Shown here: one piece after another, positions 10,520-21,364 of the stretch
Layout of the letters: the number at the start of each line of letters is the position of its first letter
How positions within the stretch are numbered: position 1 is the first letter of the stretch
Assembly (NCBI GenBank): GCA_018340375.1
Contig: JAFFJZ010000042.1
Location: forward strand, 1,736,001-1,800,000
Length of the DNA stretch: 64,000 nt
Source of the DNA: Gonatopus flavifemur
Lineage: Eukaryota > Arthropoda > Insecta > Hymenoptera > Dryinidae
Direction of reading: 5' to 3'
The notes under the pieces: generated by a model
Seen by the model: only the letters and a program-made list of their open reading frames with translations
What the model was told of the DNA's origin: nothing
Databases searched by the model: none
Program-made: the position numbers and the translations under genes

Positions 10520-11340
10520 ATGGGAAAATCTTTAATTTGGAAGTTCCTCACTAAACATGAGCCTGGATCATATGCGAAGTGCAATATTCGTAGGAGTGAT
10601 TATAGGACTAGTGGAAATACTTCTAAGGGATCGTACCCATACCACGTGACCTTTTTCTTACTTCCTTCTCTATCTTACTCATTATGCCTGAAGTTGGTGC
10701 AACAAGGAACGAGACAAATAAAAAGGTCACGTAGTATGGGTACGTTCCCTAACCTGATTGATCATGGTCAAAGAATACATCCTCTTCAATATTATGGACT
10801 AATGAAAACCAAAGATCAACATAGTACTGATGATGAAAATATTAGTGAGGTTAGGAATTCCGATTCTGATACATCATCAAACATCAAGCGATGTCGGATA
10901 ACTCTCAAAGATTTCACCAATACTAAACCATGGAACGAGCGAAAAAAAAACTATATAACCTACTAGTAGACATGTTGGCGAAGGATTTACAACCATTCAA
11001 ATTCGTGGAAAACGAAGGATTCCGAAACTTTGTAAAAGAAATAGATTCATGTTATCAATTGCCGTCACGAAATTAACTTGAAGAGAGTTTATTGCCAACA
11101 ATTTATAATGAGGTGGAAGAGAAACTAATGACAATTTTACACCAAATTCCTTATATTTCTTTCAGAACGGATATATGGACTTCCACAGCGAATGGAGTAC
11201 TAAATTTAACAGCACACTTGATATACGAAGATGCATTAAAATCAACAGTACTTGAAACCAAGCATATCACAGGATCCCATACAGCAGAGAATATTCGTCA
11301 AGTATTTGAATTATATCTTCATCATCATCATTATCATGAC
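10520..11340 (+). pseudogene. hAT transposase (ZBED type), interrupted and truncated
   Basis: From ATG 10520 the protein starts KSLIWKFLTK, then YAKCNI and SGNTS, the first half of a BED zinc finger. The second half (LIDHGQRIHP) follows only after an inserted 123-bp MITE. After ~10960 other frames carry MLAKDLQPFKFVENEGFRNF, LLPTIYNEVEEKL, a DIWTS motif and GSHTAENI, the central region preceding and including the first catalytic Asp of hAT enzymes. There is an in-frame TAA near 11074. Similarity stops at ~11320, where an R1-type LINE begins, so the dimerisation domain is missing. It resembles a ZBED1-like autonomous hAT and could be related to the hAT ends at 14516/31740, but that link is unproven. 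Confidence 0.85.
10627..10749. mobile_element. PIF/Harbinger-like MITE inside the BED finger
   Basis: 123 bp with inverted ends GGGATCGTACCCATAC / complement of GTATGGGTACGTTCCC. It is flanked by TAA on both sides (10624-10626, 10750-10752). A 3-bp TWA duplication with ends starting GGG is the PIF/Harbinger pattern. Dropping the insert with one TAA rejoins GNTS directly to NLIDHGQRIH in one frame, which independently fixes both boundaries. Confidence 0.88.
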
Positions 11341-12341
11341 TATTATTCTTACCCGTGGTATCACCTTATCGTGGTGGGGAAGCTTGAGCGGTCCGTCTTC
11401 TGAACCGGGGGAGCATGCCAGGGGCCTCGTGTGCTTTTCGGAGTCTCCTGTCGTGGAGGACGGGGCGTCTTTACATGCAGGGAGAAAGCCGGGGTGCATC
11501 GTGCGCACTTTACGAATCGCTCTCTGTCATGCTCAGGAGACGTTGCCCGACGAACCAGTGAGCTACGCCGTGGGGCTTTGTGCCCGTTTGTAGATTGGTC
11601 TCTGGGAAGGGAACCGGGACGAGCAATACCAGGCCAACGGCTTTGACGGTGGAGGAGGAACAAAGGTTTCCAACGGTATCAAAGGTGGATGAGCCACCCA
11701 GAAATCAAGACGCGTCTGTTCCCGTATCGGACGGCGTTCTGGTATTGAGACCGGAGTTTGGGGTTCTGGGGAACGTCCCCAGCAGACTCACTGTAGTCAA
11801 CCGAAAATTGGCCCTTTGGGGTGGGGTGGAGAGCTGGCGGAAGCTGCGCTGTGGCGCCGTGACCACCAGCGAGAGCTCAATACCTGACCGCTGTGGCAAC
11901 AAACGAGTGACCATAGGTCTCCCTTGCGGAGCACACTCCTCGACTTGGACCCACATGCTGAATGTGGGAACCTGCTCCAACCCCACTGACTGAAGCCCCT
12001 GCTGGGGTCGACGTCAGAACGTTGAACGAAGGTCAGTGAGGTGTTGCGTGGTCGGCGACACCTCATATTCCTCTGGCTACGGAGAGGTCAATCCCGTCGC
12101 ACCGTCTAGCCTGAGGTTTGGGTCAGACAGCCGTTCGGATTGGTTGTCGCTCACTAGATAGGGGTGACCTAAGACCTTCAGCATAAATTATGGCGCGGGC
12201 CTATCCTGTAACATTTTTAGTAGAGTCACTGGCATTGATAGGCTTGACCAGCCGAACTACCGCGTCTCGGTTTTCGATGCCCATCACTGGGGATACAATA
12301 CAGGCGGGGACAGATACCTCACTGCGGTGAGGTTGCTATGA

Positions 12342-12851
12342 TTGCCGAACCGTCTTAAGAACCAAAAATATAAATATGGATACGGAAGACATCAAACACG
12401 AGGAAACAGGCGGGGGGGGGGGGGGAAAGCAGTCAGTGACACTTCTGACTCAAGGGAGGGAGAGGAAAACGTGGCGTCAGTCGCTCAAGTAGAAGGTGTG
12501 GGCCTGACCGTGCCTACAAGACCTGGGCGCGTTGAGGCCCGGATTCGTAGAGACAGCGTCACTAGCATGGCCAGCACCTCGAGCGCTATCTCTGGTCTCA
12601 GCGTGAACACCATGGTGAAAGCGCGAGGCTTGAGGGGGTGGAGGGAGGAGCTCGCTTGTCTCCGCAAGGAGATGAGCAAGTTGCTTCCTTTGATGGCGAG
12701 CGAGGTGGAGAACATGATCGAAGCCTGCGGAGTTAAAAAAAATGTCAATAAGACAGTGGAAGATGGGCTCCCCAGAGTGAGAGAGTGTACCGATGCCATG
12801 CTGAAATGGATAGAAGGATGGGAGAGTATTTTCGATACCAATCTTAAATGA
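12342..12851 (+). pseudogene. R1-type LINE ORF1 (gag-like), N-terminal part
   Basis: A basic, low-complexity N-terminus (RGNRRGGGGK over a G-run at ~12411-12425) leads to an amphipathic, charged helical stretch (LACLRKEMSKLLPLMASEVENM). This fits the multimerising region of R1-clade ORF1 proteins. The frame is lost after TGA 12849-12851, and the next recognisable part lies in another frame. ORF1 proteins bind the element RNA. No zinc knuckles are reached. Confidence 0.6.
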
Positions 12852-13174
12852 GGGGAGGAAAACCGGATTGCTAGGGGGGCGGGGAAACATATTGAAGTCC
12901 AAGAGCAACCGCGTGCCTTCGGGCCCGCGATCACTACCCCACAGACGGAGCGGCAAAGAACTCCCGGGAACAGCCTGGAAGAGAGAAAGAAAAGCCGAGA
13001 GAGAAGAAGAAGGAGAGAACTCTCCCCTCAACTGAAAGCGCTCCTTCAGTACCGATAACTGGAGGTACGACCGCTCCTCCGGACTCCGTAGCCCAACCCT
13101 CCCAAGAGTGGACACTCGTCCAGTCGCGGAAGGAAGCGGACAGGGGTGAGACGGTAGACAGTGGAGGAGGGAGG

Positions 13175-13560
13175 ATGCTGGGAGTTGTGATCGCGGGCCT
13201 GCAGCACCGCGGTGATCAGGGTGAAGAGGCGGGAAAGAAGAAGAAGAAGGGGAAGAAGAGAGAAAAGGACAAAGAGGGGGTATCGAAACCCAGGACCGAA
13301 GCTATCCTGATTAAAACAAGTCAGGAGAAAACATACTCTCTGGTCCTGGGCGAGATACGTAGGGGAGTTGAGCCCAGGGATGCCGAAGCGGATAAAAAGA
13401 GCATCCGCAAAACACGGGCCGGGGATCTCCTCATTGAACTCGGTCGAAAGACCAAGGACAGGGAGGAGTTCACCGGCGCACTGAAAGGCATCCTCGAAGA
13501 GAACGCTGTGGTGTGCAGTCTTGAACCTCGCGAGACATTGGAAATCCGGGGTCTAGACTC
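13175..13560 (+). pseudogene. R1-type LINE ORF1, central gag domain
   Basis: A lysine-rich run (GKKKKKGKKREKDKE) precedes EAILIKTSQEKTYSLVLGEIR, then SIRKTRAGDLLIELG and VCSLEPRETLEIRGLDS. This order is characteristic of the gag domain of R1-clade ORF1 just upstream of its CCHC knuckles. The knuckles are absent: sequence beyond ~13560 is unrelated. Confidence 0.75.
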
Positions 13561-14507
13561 AGTGATGCCAGCATTTGGTCGATCGAGTCGATTTACTCCC
13601 TTCATCGGACCATTTCTCGTCCCCACCATTCCAGCCGGGTGCACGCACACAATGAAACCCGTATTCATGTGACTCGGAAGCGGTCGGTTCACTTCGAGTC
13701 GGCTTGGACAATCAAGAGAGAACCAACCCTCCGTCGGTCTTTGTCTTCTGAATATGTTTTACGATCGGCTAACTCCGTGCAAGATCGGAAGGAGTTTAAA
13801 GCCCACACGGACGACTTACCGGAAAGTTTCACCGCTTGTTCTGTCGCAAGCGACAATTTTATTGTAATCAGTATCGAACTGACTTACCCGGTGCCCCGGG
13901 CAATTCTCGGCCGGGGCCCTTCGATATTTTTTTTTTCAATTGAGGAGCCAGTTCAATACTGATTATTGAATTATCATGATGAAATATAAATTTGATGCAT
14001 CTCATCATTGATTGAATGAAATTGAATATAAGTAAATGATTTTTCGATTATTATTCACTTTTCATAAATTTTATAAGATTATTGGTGATTCTCATGACTG
14101 ATTATGAAGCTTTCAAGAACCCCTATATGTATCCTATAAATAGTTCCCAATAGTTACGCATTTTTAATAATTATCTCAAATCTTGATAATTTTTCAATGA
14201 ATTTTGTTAGAATTGTCAATCAATCGATGGTTGAAAAATTCTCAGATAGTTGGGGATCTATGATAAATATCCTGCGGTGAATTCCATAATTTTTCCTGAT
14301 AAAATAATCATTCAGAAATCACAATGATATTCCAATGAGGATAATCAAATCAACATCGATTATCAGATGAAATATCAGGAGAATAAGACTGAATATTCAA
14401 TTAATTGAGTGCAAATTATTCTTAATGGACTGAATAATTAGATTTGAGCATTCAAATTGATATTTTATCATTTCACACACTATAAGTCTCTTTCCTTTGC
14501 TGCATCA
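13561..14507. other. No gene; ends in an AT-rich repeat-like stretch
   Basis: 13561-13930 is moderately GC-rich and not recognised. 13930-14480 is strongly AT-rich with many TGATTATGAA and AATAATTA-like strings, resembling the interior of the MITE at 5335-5612. No termini could be set. Confidence 0.4.
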
Positions 14508-14749
14508 CTTCATAGTAGAGGTGTGCGATTCGTTAACGAACATTAGAAACTCGTATACGAATTATTCGAAAATTTCGAATCACAAAGATTCGATTTCGAA
14601 TTGTCGAAGGTAGAAAATCTGGGTTAAAAATTTTGTAGGATCTCATTCAATTCCCACTCATTTGGGTTTTTTCCATTAGAGATCAACAAAATTCAACGGA
14701 ATGTAGCAAAATTTCGGTGGAATTCAGTGATAGTCCGGAAGCAGAGCAT

Positions 14750-15492
14750 ACAGATATAAGACTAGAGGAGGCATGCTGGGGCTGATCGCGTCATCGCAAT
14801 AAACAGAGAGAAGTGATATGAGGGTGCCATAGTGTCACTGTCTTTCATTCACTATGTATCGAATGAAAGAGAGTGACAAGCTTGCACCTTTGGATGAGAG
14901 CCGAATCAACGAAAGGACAAATCAACGGAAACATTGGTTGAAAAGGAGGAGATGTATAATGTATGATGTCTTATTCTTTCCAACTACGGGTTTCGTTGAT
15001 TTGGTTTTTCGTTGATTTGGCTCCCATCCGCACCTTTCATCTCTTCTCTCTGTTTATTTCAATAACGTTTCCACCCGTACAGCAAAACCACCGATCCTCC
15101 ACCTAAGACTTCGGTGGACCAGAGGTGGAGAATTGGTGGAGAAATGGGAGCCGTGGAAATAAGGGAGAAATGAGGGAGAGTCTCCGTTGAGGCAACAGAG
15201 AGGCGACGGAGAGATGTCCGCCCCCTGTATGTTCAATAAAACTTAAATTCGTGAATTCATACATTCAGATTTGGTCACGTAAATGCACCAATAAGAATTA
15301 TATCGAAAATACAGGGGGCGGACATTTCTCCGTCGCCTCAACGGAGACTCTCCCTTATTTCTCCCTTATTTCCACGGCTCCCATTCCTCCACCAATTTTC
15401 CACCGAAGTCCTAGGTGGAGGATCGGTGGTTGTGCTGTACGGGCACTTATGTGAAATCTCCATACTCGCCTCCTCTAGTCTTATATCTCTAT
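14750..15492. mobile_element. Three-level nest of palindromic MITEs
   Basis: Outer palindrome: AGATATAAGACTAGAGGAGG (14752) pairs with its complement near 15471, and the long inner arms 15078-15229 and 15309-15440 pair with few mismatches around an 80-base loop. The left arm is interrupted by a second palindrome, 14798-15058 (ends AATAAACAGAGAGAAG). That in turn contains a third, 14898-15023 (ends GAGCCGAATCAACG). Non-coding throughout. Confidence 0.75.
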
Positions 15493-15718
15493 GGAGCAGA
15501 GTTACCAGGCAAAATCCTCAGACTCGAATGATTGGTCATTTCTTGTACAACCAGCCTATCATATTCCCAATTCCGAAAGAAATGCTCAATGAACCAAGAA
15601 TTTGGAGATTTTCCCCCTCAACGACTGTGCCCATCTGGCAGTTCTGCTATACCCATGAGACTAAATACATTTCTGTAAAATTGTTAACTCTCAATGAAAT
15701 TCGCTGGATTGCACATTG

Positions 15719-16146
15719 CACTGAAAAAAACTCTTCAGTTGCAGTAACTAAAACCCACATGGAATAAAAAATTTGAGTTGCTTGAACTGAAATATTGTGT
15801 ACTATAACAAACACTCCCAGTTATAGAACTTAATATTTTGTTGAGAAAACTACACTCTAAAAAATGTCCACTGCAAACTTCCAGTATTTCACTGGAAGTT
15901 ATTAAACAGTACATTGGAGTGAGATTTTCCTCGCATTTGCTGGAATATTCCCACACATTCATTCAAATTTTACTGCAAACAATGGAATTTTACAGCACAA
16001 AGTCCATAAAATTGCAGTGAATGTACTGGAACTTTCCAGTACCAAGGCGCAGTAAATTTCCAGTTTTTTTTACAGTGTACAATTTTTTATTTGAGGTCAT
16101 ATTTGACTAAATTTTTAGTCACGATGACTAACCATTTTTTTCAGTG
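15719..16146. mobile_element. CACTGA-ended MITE containing a TA-flanked CACTC/CACTG MITE
   Basis: Outer ends are CACTGAAAAAAA and its complement TTTTTTTCAGTG. A second element, 15853-16077, lies inside with ends CACTCTAAAAAA / TTTTTACAGTG and TA on both sides. Internal CTGGAAGTT and CCAGTA strings form smaller inverted pairs. Non-coding. Confidence 0.6.
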
Positions 16147-16329
16147 TGTATGTAACTTTATTGAACTCAACTAAACGTTGGGCCTTCAATACACCGAATC
16201 GTTTTTGTACCGAATGCTCATTATACCGAAAATTCATGTTCCAAACGCTGATAGACCGAAGAATTATTCATCATGCCGAATGTATCTGATTGGATTGAGA
16301 CTGCAATTTCTTGTGGATTATATAAGAAT

Positions 16330-16627
16330 GAGGAATCTGATTGCTTCCGACCACGAAGTAAGAAAAGGAGACTCATCTCCATAAAACTGAAGCGGCACAT
16401 TTTTTTGGGAAGTATTGCAAGTCAAATCTCGTCACTCGTGGCGCTGTTGTTCCCAGTAACCCTACGAAAATATATATGATGTATATTTTCGTAGGGTTAC
16501 TGGGAACAACAGCGCCACAAGTGGCGAGATTTGACTTGCAATAGTTCCCAAAAGAATGTGCCACTTTTTCGATTCAATTCCATAAGAGATTCGTCTCCTG
16601 TTATCTTACTTTGTGCTTCCGACATAA
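16330..16627. mobile_element. Long hairpin, ~145-bp arms
   Basis: The core arms (16395-16475 and 16482-16565) are almost perfectly complementary around a loop of about 7 bases (TATGATG): GTAGGGTTACTGGGAACAAC appears on both strands. Outer parts (AAGTAAGA / TCTTACTT) are more diverged. Confidence 0.8.
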
Positions 16628-16682
16628 CGAACTTTCGATCTATCGGCGTTAGGAATATCACTAAACATTGATGTGTGAGGGC

Positions 16683-16890
16683 AGAGATCAGTTGGAGAGA
16701 TTGCTAAGGATATATGAAAACCACGATCCACTTTCTAACTGATGGTATCACGTATTCCGTTGATCTTCCCATGTTGATTGGCTCAGAAGAGAATTTCAAC
16801 CAATCATAAAAGTTACTTCAAAAGAAAAAAACGTGATACGGACCATGACTTCAACATTCCGTCAGCAATCTCTGCAGTTCATCTTTGTTC
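16683..16890. mobile_element. MITE, copy 1 of a GAGAGATTGCT-ended family
   Basis: The left end GATCAGTTGGAGAGATTGCT and the complemented right end GATGAACTGCAGAGATTGCT match over about 45 bp. The same ends occur in inverted order at 18185-18372. Non-coding. Confidence 0.65.
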
Positions 16891-16929
16891 AAAGTGAAGA
16901 GAACCCCACAGAAATATGAAAATATAAGG

Positions 16930-17060
16930 GTGCCGTTCCGTGAAGCGGAAAAGCGCAACGCGGAACGCATGAGATTCCTAGGTATTTCCGAATAAAACTA
17001 GGAATCAACCAATCTCATGCGTTCCGCATTACGCTTTCCCGCTCCATGGGACGCCGGCCT
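16930..17060. mobile_element. Palindromic MITE with GC-rich arms
   Basis: GGAACGCATGAGATT is repeated in inverted orientation, with GTGAAGCGGAAAAGCG outward on the left and the complement of GCTTTCCCGCTCCATGGG on the right. The centre contains CTAGGTATTTCCG. A partial copy lies at 9729-9785. Confidence 0.7.
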
Positions 17061-17086
17061 AAGAGAGAAGTAAACTACAAATGTCC

Positions 17087-17329
17087 CAGGGGGGTGCAAC
17101 CCTATTGGAAATAAGGAAACATCATTCCAGTTCCTTCAAAGAAGTTAGGTCAGGTGGCACTGTGGTCGTTGTGATTTCATTTGACGCATGCAGTCACGTG
17201 ATCAATATTTGTGATCACGTGACTGCATGCGTCAAATGAAATCACAACGACCACAGCGCCACCTGACATAACGTCTTCGGAAGAACTAGAATGATGTTTC
17301 CTTATTTCCAGTAGAGTTGCATCCCCCTG
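17087..17329. mobile_element. hAT-type hairpin MITE with perfect 8-bp duplication
   Basis: AAATGTCC flanks both ends (17079-17086, 17330-17337). Ends are CAGGGGGGTGCAAC / complement of GTTGCATCCCCCTG. The arms of ~115 bp are nearly identical, meeting at a six-base loop between GTGATCA and TGATCAC. CAGGGG ends plus an 8-bp duplication indicate hAT. Short loop and high arm identity suggest a young copy. Confidence 0.88.
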
Positions 17330-17466
17330 AAATGTCCGTAATATATCATAAGACCGAATGTGGTAGAGTGTCGCAGACCTGAGAGGTCATTTCCCCGAAA
17401 GGCCGATGTACCGAATTGAAGAATCCCGGAAGATTTTCAGTAACTTTGAATAGAATTGTTAGATGA

Positions 17467-17577
17467 CTACCCATACAGCACCACAGTGCCAGAAGAATTC
17501 ATAAAGGATTCTCAATGAACTGATTGCGTTCCATATGAATTCATTACGAATGCTTCTGGGACTGTGGTGCTGTGTGG
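17467..17577. repeat. Hairpin inside the 17350-17755 inverted repeat
   Basis: ACCCATACAGCACCACAGT pairs with the complement of ACTGTGGTGCTGTGTGGGT, and GAATTCAT pairs inside. Ends are not defined precisely. Confidence 0.6.
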
Positions 17578-18184
17578 GTTTATTTTGGGGTTATAAGATG
17601 ACTATGAGATTATCGGTAAATTATATCATGGTCTTACTATAGTAAGGTCCAGGAATAATCTGGGACTGTGCACCTTCGGGATTCTGCAATTTGGTACATC
17701 GGCCTTTCGGGAAAATGACCTTTCGGGTCTGCGACTCTCTACCACTGAATGCTCATGACACCGGATTTTTCTCATCGATTGAAAACTAGTATTTTTTTAG
17801 TAATTCACTATAACTCATTCTTCAGCCTCTAGGCCCTGTTCGAGGATTTTCACATATTTTGATTGGAGGATTTCTAAAAAAAATGTCCAATTCTCAACTC
17901 CTCCTCCGTCGAGAAAATTTCTCGAAGAATTGTAAAATTTCCCGTAAAACGCGGAGTAACAAAGTGGGAATTTTCTCAAGAAATTCTTGAATCAAAAAAT
18001 GTCAAATCTTTCGAGCAGAAGCTTGCCAGATAGCACATGAGTTTGGAAGAGTTCTATACGGAGACATTATATCCTTCATGAACTCTTACAGAACTTTTGT
18101 GCTGGGGTCTACTTCAGCCAATAAGAAAAATTCGGCGTTATGGGCATTCGGTACTATAGTATACTACTGACCAAGACGAATTGC

Positions 18185-18372
18185 AGAGATTGCTGATACA
18201 ATGTTCAAATCGTGGTCCGTATTGCGTTTTTTTGTTTTAGTGGAAATTATGTGATCGGTTGAATTTATCTTCTAAGCCAGTCAGCACCAAAGGATAAACG
18301 GAAAACGTGATACCACCAACCTGAAACCGGGTCATGGTTTTCATATATCGTCTACAATCTCTCCAACTCATC
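18185..18372. mobile_element. MITE, copy 2 of the GAGAGATTGCT-ended family
   Basis: It carries the same inverted ends as 16683-16890, in opposite order: AATTGCAGAGATTGCTGA at the left, and GATGAGTTGGAGAGATTGTA complemented at the right. The shared interior string ACGTGATACC is inverted too. Confidence 0.6.
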
Positions 18373-18428
18373 TGTGATTCTGTTTTGCGTGCGGCTAGTG
18401 ACGTATAGTTATATTCCGGTTGTGCTTT

Positions 18429-18549
18429 CAACATCTGCAAATCCTAGTAATAATATTTAGGAATAGCCAAACAAAAAATCGACGCATATTGCCTTCCAAA
18501 ATACCCGAAATATTATTATTAGGAGTCCACTTTTTTTGCGGATGTTGAA
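18429..18549. repeat. Short hairpin repeat
   Basis: TCAACATCTGCAAATCCTAG... at the left pairs with the complement of ...GCGGATGTTGA at the right. AATAATATTT and its complement lie inside. Confidence 0.55.
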
Positions 18550-18849
18550 CACACCGCTGGATTTCTTTCATTCGAGATACAAAAATCTGGACCAATAGTG
18601 TTTCAGGTTATCAGATGTCTATCGTTCATTTCGCTCAGATTCGAATGCGTATTTCCCAGGCTGGCCTCCTATGCAACGGAATGTGTAGAGAACAGAATGA
18701 AATCCCAGAATGAAAACCTAATTGGTTCTGGAATAGTCATTTACTAGAATTCCCTGAAAATTCCAACAAAATCCGGTCCATGAAAGACAAACCTCAAAGA
18801 GTATGATTCGACCAATGGGAGAAAGGAAGAAAGAGAGCAAGTTGCAATA

Positions 18850-19357
18850 TTAGTGTTGGGATCGGTGCCGAATCAACGAAAAACCAAATCAACGAAAAAA
18901 AATTTACTAGCAGTATGAAGTTGTCATTTTGTTTCAGTATGAAATGAAATTAGTCATAGATCATTGATTAAATTAAACGAAAATTCTTTATGTTAACCTA
19001 TTCACTGCACCCGTTTATTACAGTAGACACGTAATTCATCATTCTAATGAAATTATTAATGATCTTCCTAATCGATCGGTACAATCAAACTGTTGCAAAC
19101 GTCTGTAGAGAACGAAAATCGGTTTGTTGTTATCATAAACATAACCATACCATAATCATAAACATAACAAAAGGAAATTAAGTTTACCATGGGGTTGTGT
19201 AAGCAAATCAATGTTTTTAACTTTTCGTTTAATTTAATCAATGATCTATGGCTAATTTCATTTCATACTGCAACAAAATGACAATTTCATACTGCTAGTA
19301 AATTTTTTTTCGTTGATTTGGTTTTTCGTTGATTCGGCACCGACCCCAGTGTTGCCA
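18850..19357. mobile_element. Palindromic MITE with tandem AATCAACGAAA ends
   Basis: Left CGGTGCCGAATCAACGAAAA followed by CCAAATCAACGAAA; the right end is the inverted copy. Arms of ~180 bp (ACTAGCAGTATGAA..., GATCATTGATTAAATTAAAC) surround an unpaired centre of ~130 bp. It shares its unusual doubled terminal motif with 14898-15023 and 62250-62336. Confidence 0.75.
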
Positions 19358-19759
19358 ATGTGGGGATTCTCTGTTATTGTGATTGGTCATCTTTTTTTCA
19401 TTAGAACGCGTGATTATTCAATTTCGTCATATCAAGTTTTGTGTTGTTCGACACTGCGATATGTGATGCTCGTTTTTCTTGAGGTTGATATCTCTCATAT
19501 GTGCAATAGCATCGGTTGCACAGGTTGTTGTTCTAAACTTCGACAATAATAGCTCTTCATTCAATTCTCTGTATTGACAGAATTAGCTATCAATTTTATG
19601 AATTTGCTTGACAATTATTTGTGGTGTTGACAAGATTGATTGGGAGGTTCTCACACATATATGTCAGTTCTTGATTATTTAGAATCATTTTCAGAACAGT
19701 GATTTTTTATATTACACAGGTCAACATTTGATCTACGTTGGACCGCCAGGAACTAAGTG

Positions 19760-20400
19760 GGTGTCTATAGGTTTTTGGGGTGGCTGATCACGATGTAGGG
19801 GTCTGTATGACCCCATCACTTCTGCATCAAGGTCAAATGAAGGTCAAACATCTTGAATCGAAAAATATAATTTTTTTGACCCCAGATTATGAACGAGCGG
19901 GGAATTTTACATCGAGATAAACTCTCACCTTTTTACCAAAGTCATATCTGCAGGTCATATGGAGGTCATCTGTAGGTCAAATCCTTCTTTTGAATTTTTT
20001 GTCTGATATTAGGTTGCGAAGTCTCTTGGATAAGTGACTCTTATGTTTTCGAGGTCGCTGATCACGATGAAGGGGTCTATATGACCCCATCACGTCAGGA
20101 TCAATGTCAAATGAAGGTCAAACATCTTGAATCGGAGAATATAATTTTTTTGACCCCAGATTATGAACGAGCGGGAAATCTTGGATCCAGATATACTCTC
20201 ACCTCTTTACCAAAGTCATATCTGCAGGTCATATGGAGGTCATCTGTAGGTCAAATCCTTCTTTTGAATGTTTTGTCTGATATTAGGTTGGGAAGTCTCT
20301 TGGATCAGGTGAATTTTATGTTTTTGGGGTCGCTGATCACGATGAAGGGGTCTATATGACCCCATCACATCAGGATCGAGGTCATTTGAACGTCAAGTGG
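19760..20400 (+). repeat. Left subterminal array of TE2
   Basis: Units of ~275 bp with AGGTCAAA, CATATCTGCAGGTCATATGG and GATATTAGGTTG strings, homologous to TE1 arrays but diverged. 20400-20900 continues as degenerate sequence with many AGGTCATT strings and no gene. Confidence 0.75.
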
Positions 20401-20906
20401 AGAAAAAACCATCGAAAAACACTGAAAACATTCATGCACATGTTTTTGAGGTCGCTGAATCCGAATCAGGCATTGATTCACACTTTGGATCTATCTAGAG
20501 GTCATTGACGGTCATTTCAAGGTCATTTTGAAGTGTTCTTGAGATGAAAATGTGAAGCATGGTTCGAAAAACCTGGAAACATTCCCGCCTATGTTTCCGA
20601 GGTCTACGAATCGGAATATGAGCTCGGTTAACCTACATCAGGTCAGGTTCAAAGTCATTCGATGATTAAATCGAGCGAGGACTACCAAAACATCCATAAA
20701 AATACATACACATGTTATTGAAATTCCCAAGTCTGAATTTGAAGTGTGTTTAGTCTTGCGAAGTTTTTCTAGCAGACATTCGAGGTCATTCCAATGTCGT
20801 TTTTAAGTTATGTTATATCTGAGACAAACAGGTATAGATCACGGAGAAATGTAAGAAGGAGTAAATTTCTATTTATTAGTCTAAGTTTCAATGCAAGGTC
20901 GGTTGA

Positions 20907-21364
20907 TGTTTGGGAAATTTGAATTTGCCGGCTTCTTACGGCTATTCCTCGGGTGGACCGAGTAGCTTGGGAGGTGGCCGGGGAGGTTGACGGTTCGGAT
21001 TCCCACTCGTTACTGATTTTGAAATTCGTGCTTAGCAACTCAGCGCTCCAAGTACCTCGCTTATCGAGACACGTATACTCTCGTGAGCATACCTCTACAC
21101 GCGCTGCCCAATCTCAGAAATTCACGGGATTAATTTGTATTACGCGACTATCGTGAATTTGTTATATTTCTTTGTGAGAAGGAACCTTGTTTCCTTTTCT
21201 CCAATTAAAAGTGAAGTGATTCACAATTCTTGTTCTTCTTTCAAACCCTCTAACGATTGGATCCGGTACCTCAATCCTATCCTGAAATTTTACAAATTCA
21301 CCACCATCTTACTTCCTATATTCCTGCGAAATACAGTTCATCTTTCCTGTAAATTTTCCCTCCA
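20907..21364 (+). repeat. BEL-1 5' LTR
   Basis: Starts TGTTTGGGAAATTTG and ends TTTTCCCTCCA. A few bases downstream TGGTCCTTCGAGCCGG is a plausible tRNA primer-binding site (TGG start is typical). 21365-22139 is untranslated leader. Confidence 0.9.

Larger units (their letters stand above)
11340..13560 (+). mobile_element. R1-type non-LTR retrotransposon, 5' half only
   Basis: A GC-rich ~1-kb untranslated leader (about 11345-12340) is followed by an ORF1 of the R1/TRAS kind. No endonuclease or reverse transcriptase follows: similarity ends at ~13560. LINE copies usually lose their 5' end, so a copy with leader and ORF1 but no 3' half implies later deletion or recombination. It was inserted into the hAT gene, at a CAT-rich stretch (11320-11335). 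Confidence 0.7.
16206..18154. repeat. Outer inverted repeat enclosing a chain of palindromic elements
   Basis: TACCGAATGCTCATTATACC near 16207 pairs with the complement of TTCGGCGTTATGGGCATTCG near 18132. Further inside, a second pair (17350-17428 and 17680-17755) shares GGCCGATGTACC and GTCGCAGACC. Between them lie at least five separate hairpins listed below. No protein-coding signal. Confidence 0.6.

Noticed and set aside
11580..12066. Several overlapping frames over 90 codons
   Set aside because: They lie in the GC-rich leader of the R1-type LINE; no recognisable protein.
19313..19549. 78-codon frame with Cys-rich end
   Set aside because: It starts inside a MITE arm; the Cys cluster is short and not in a known pattern.
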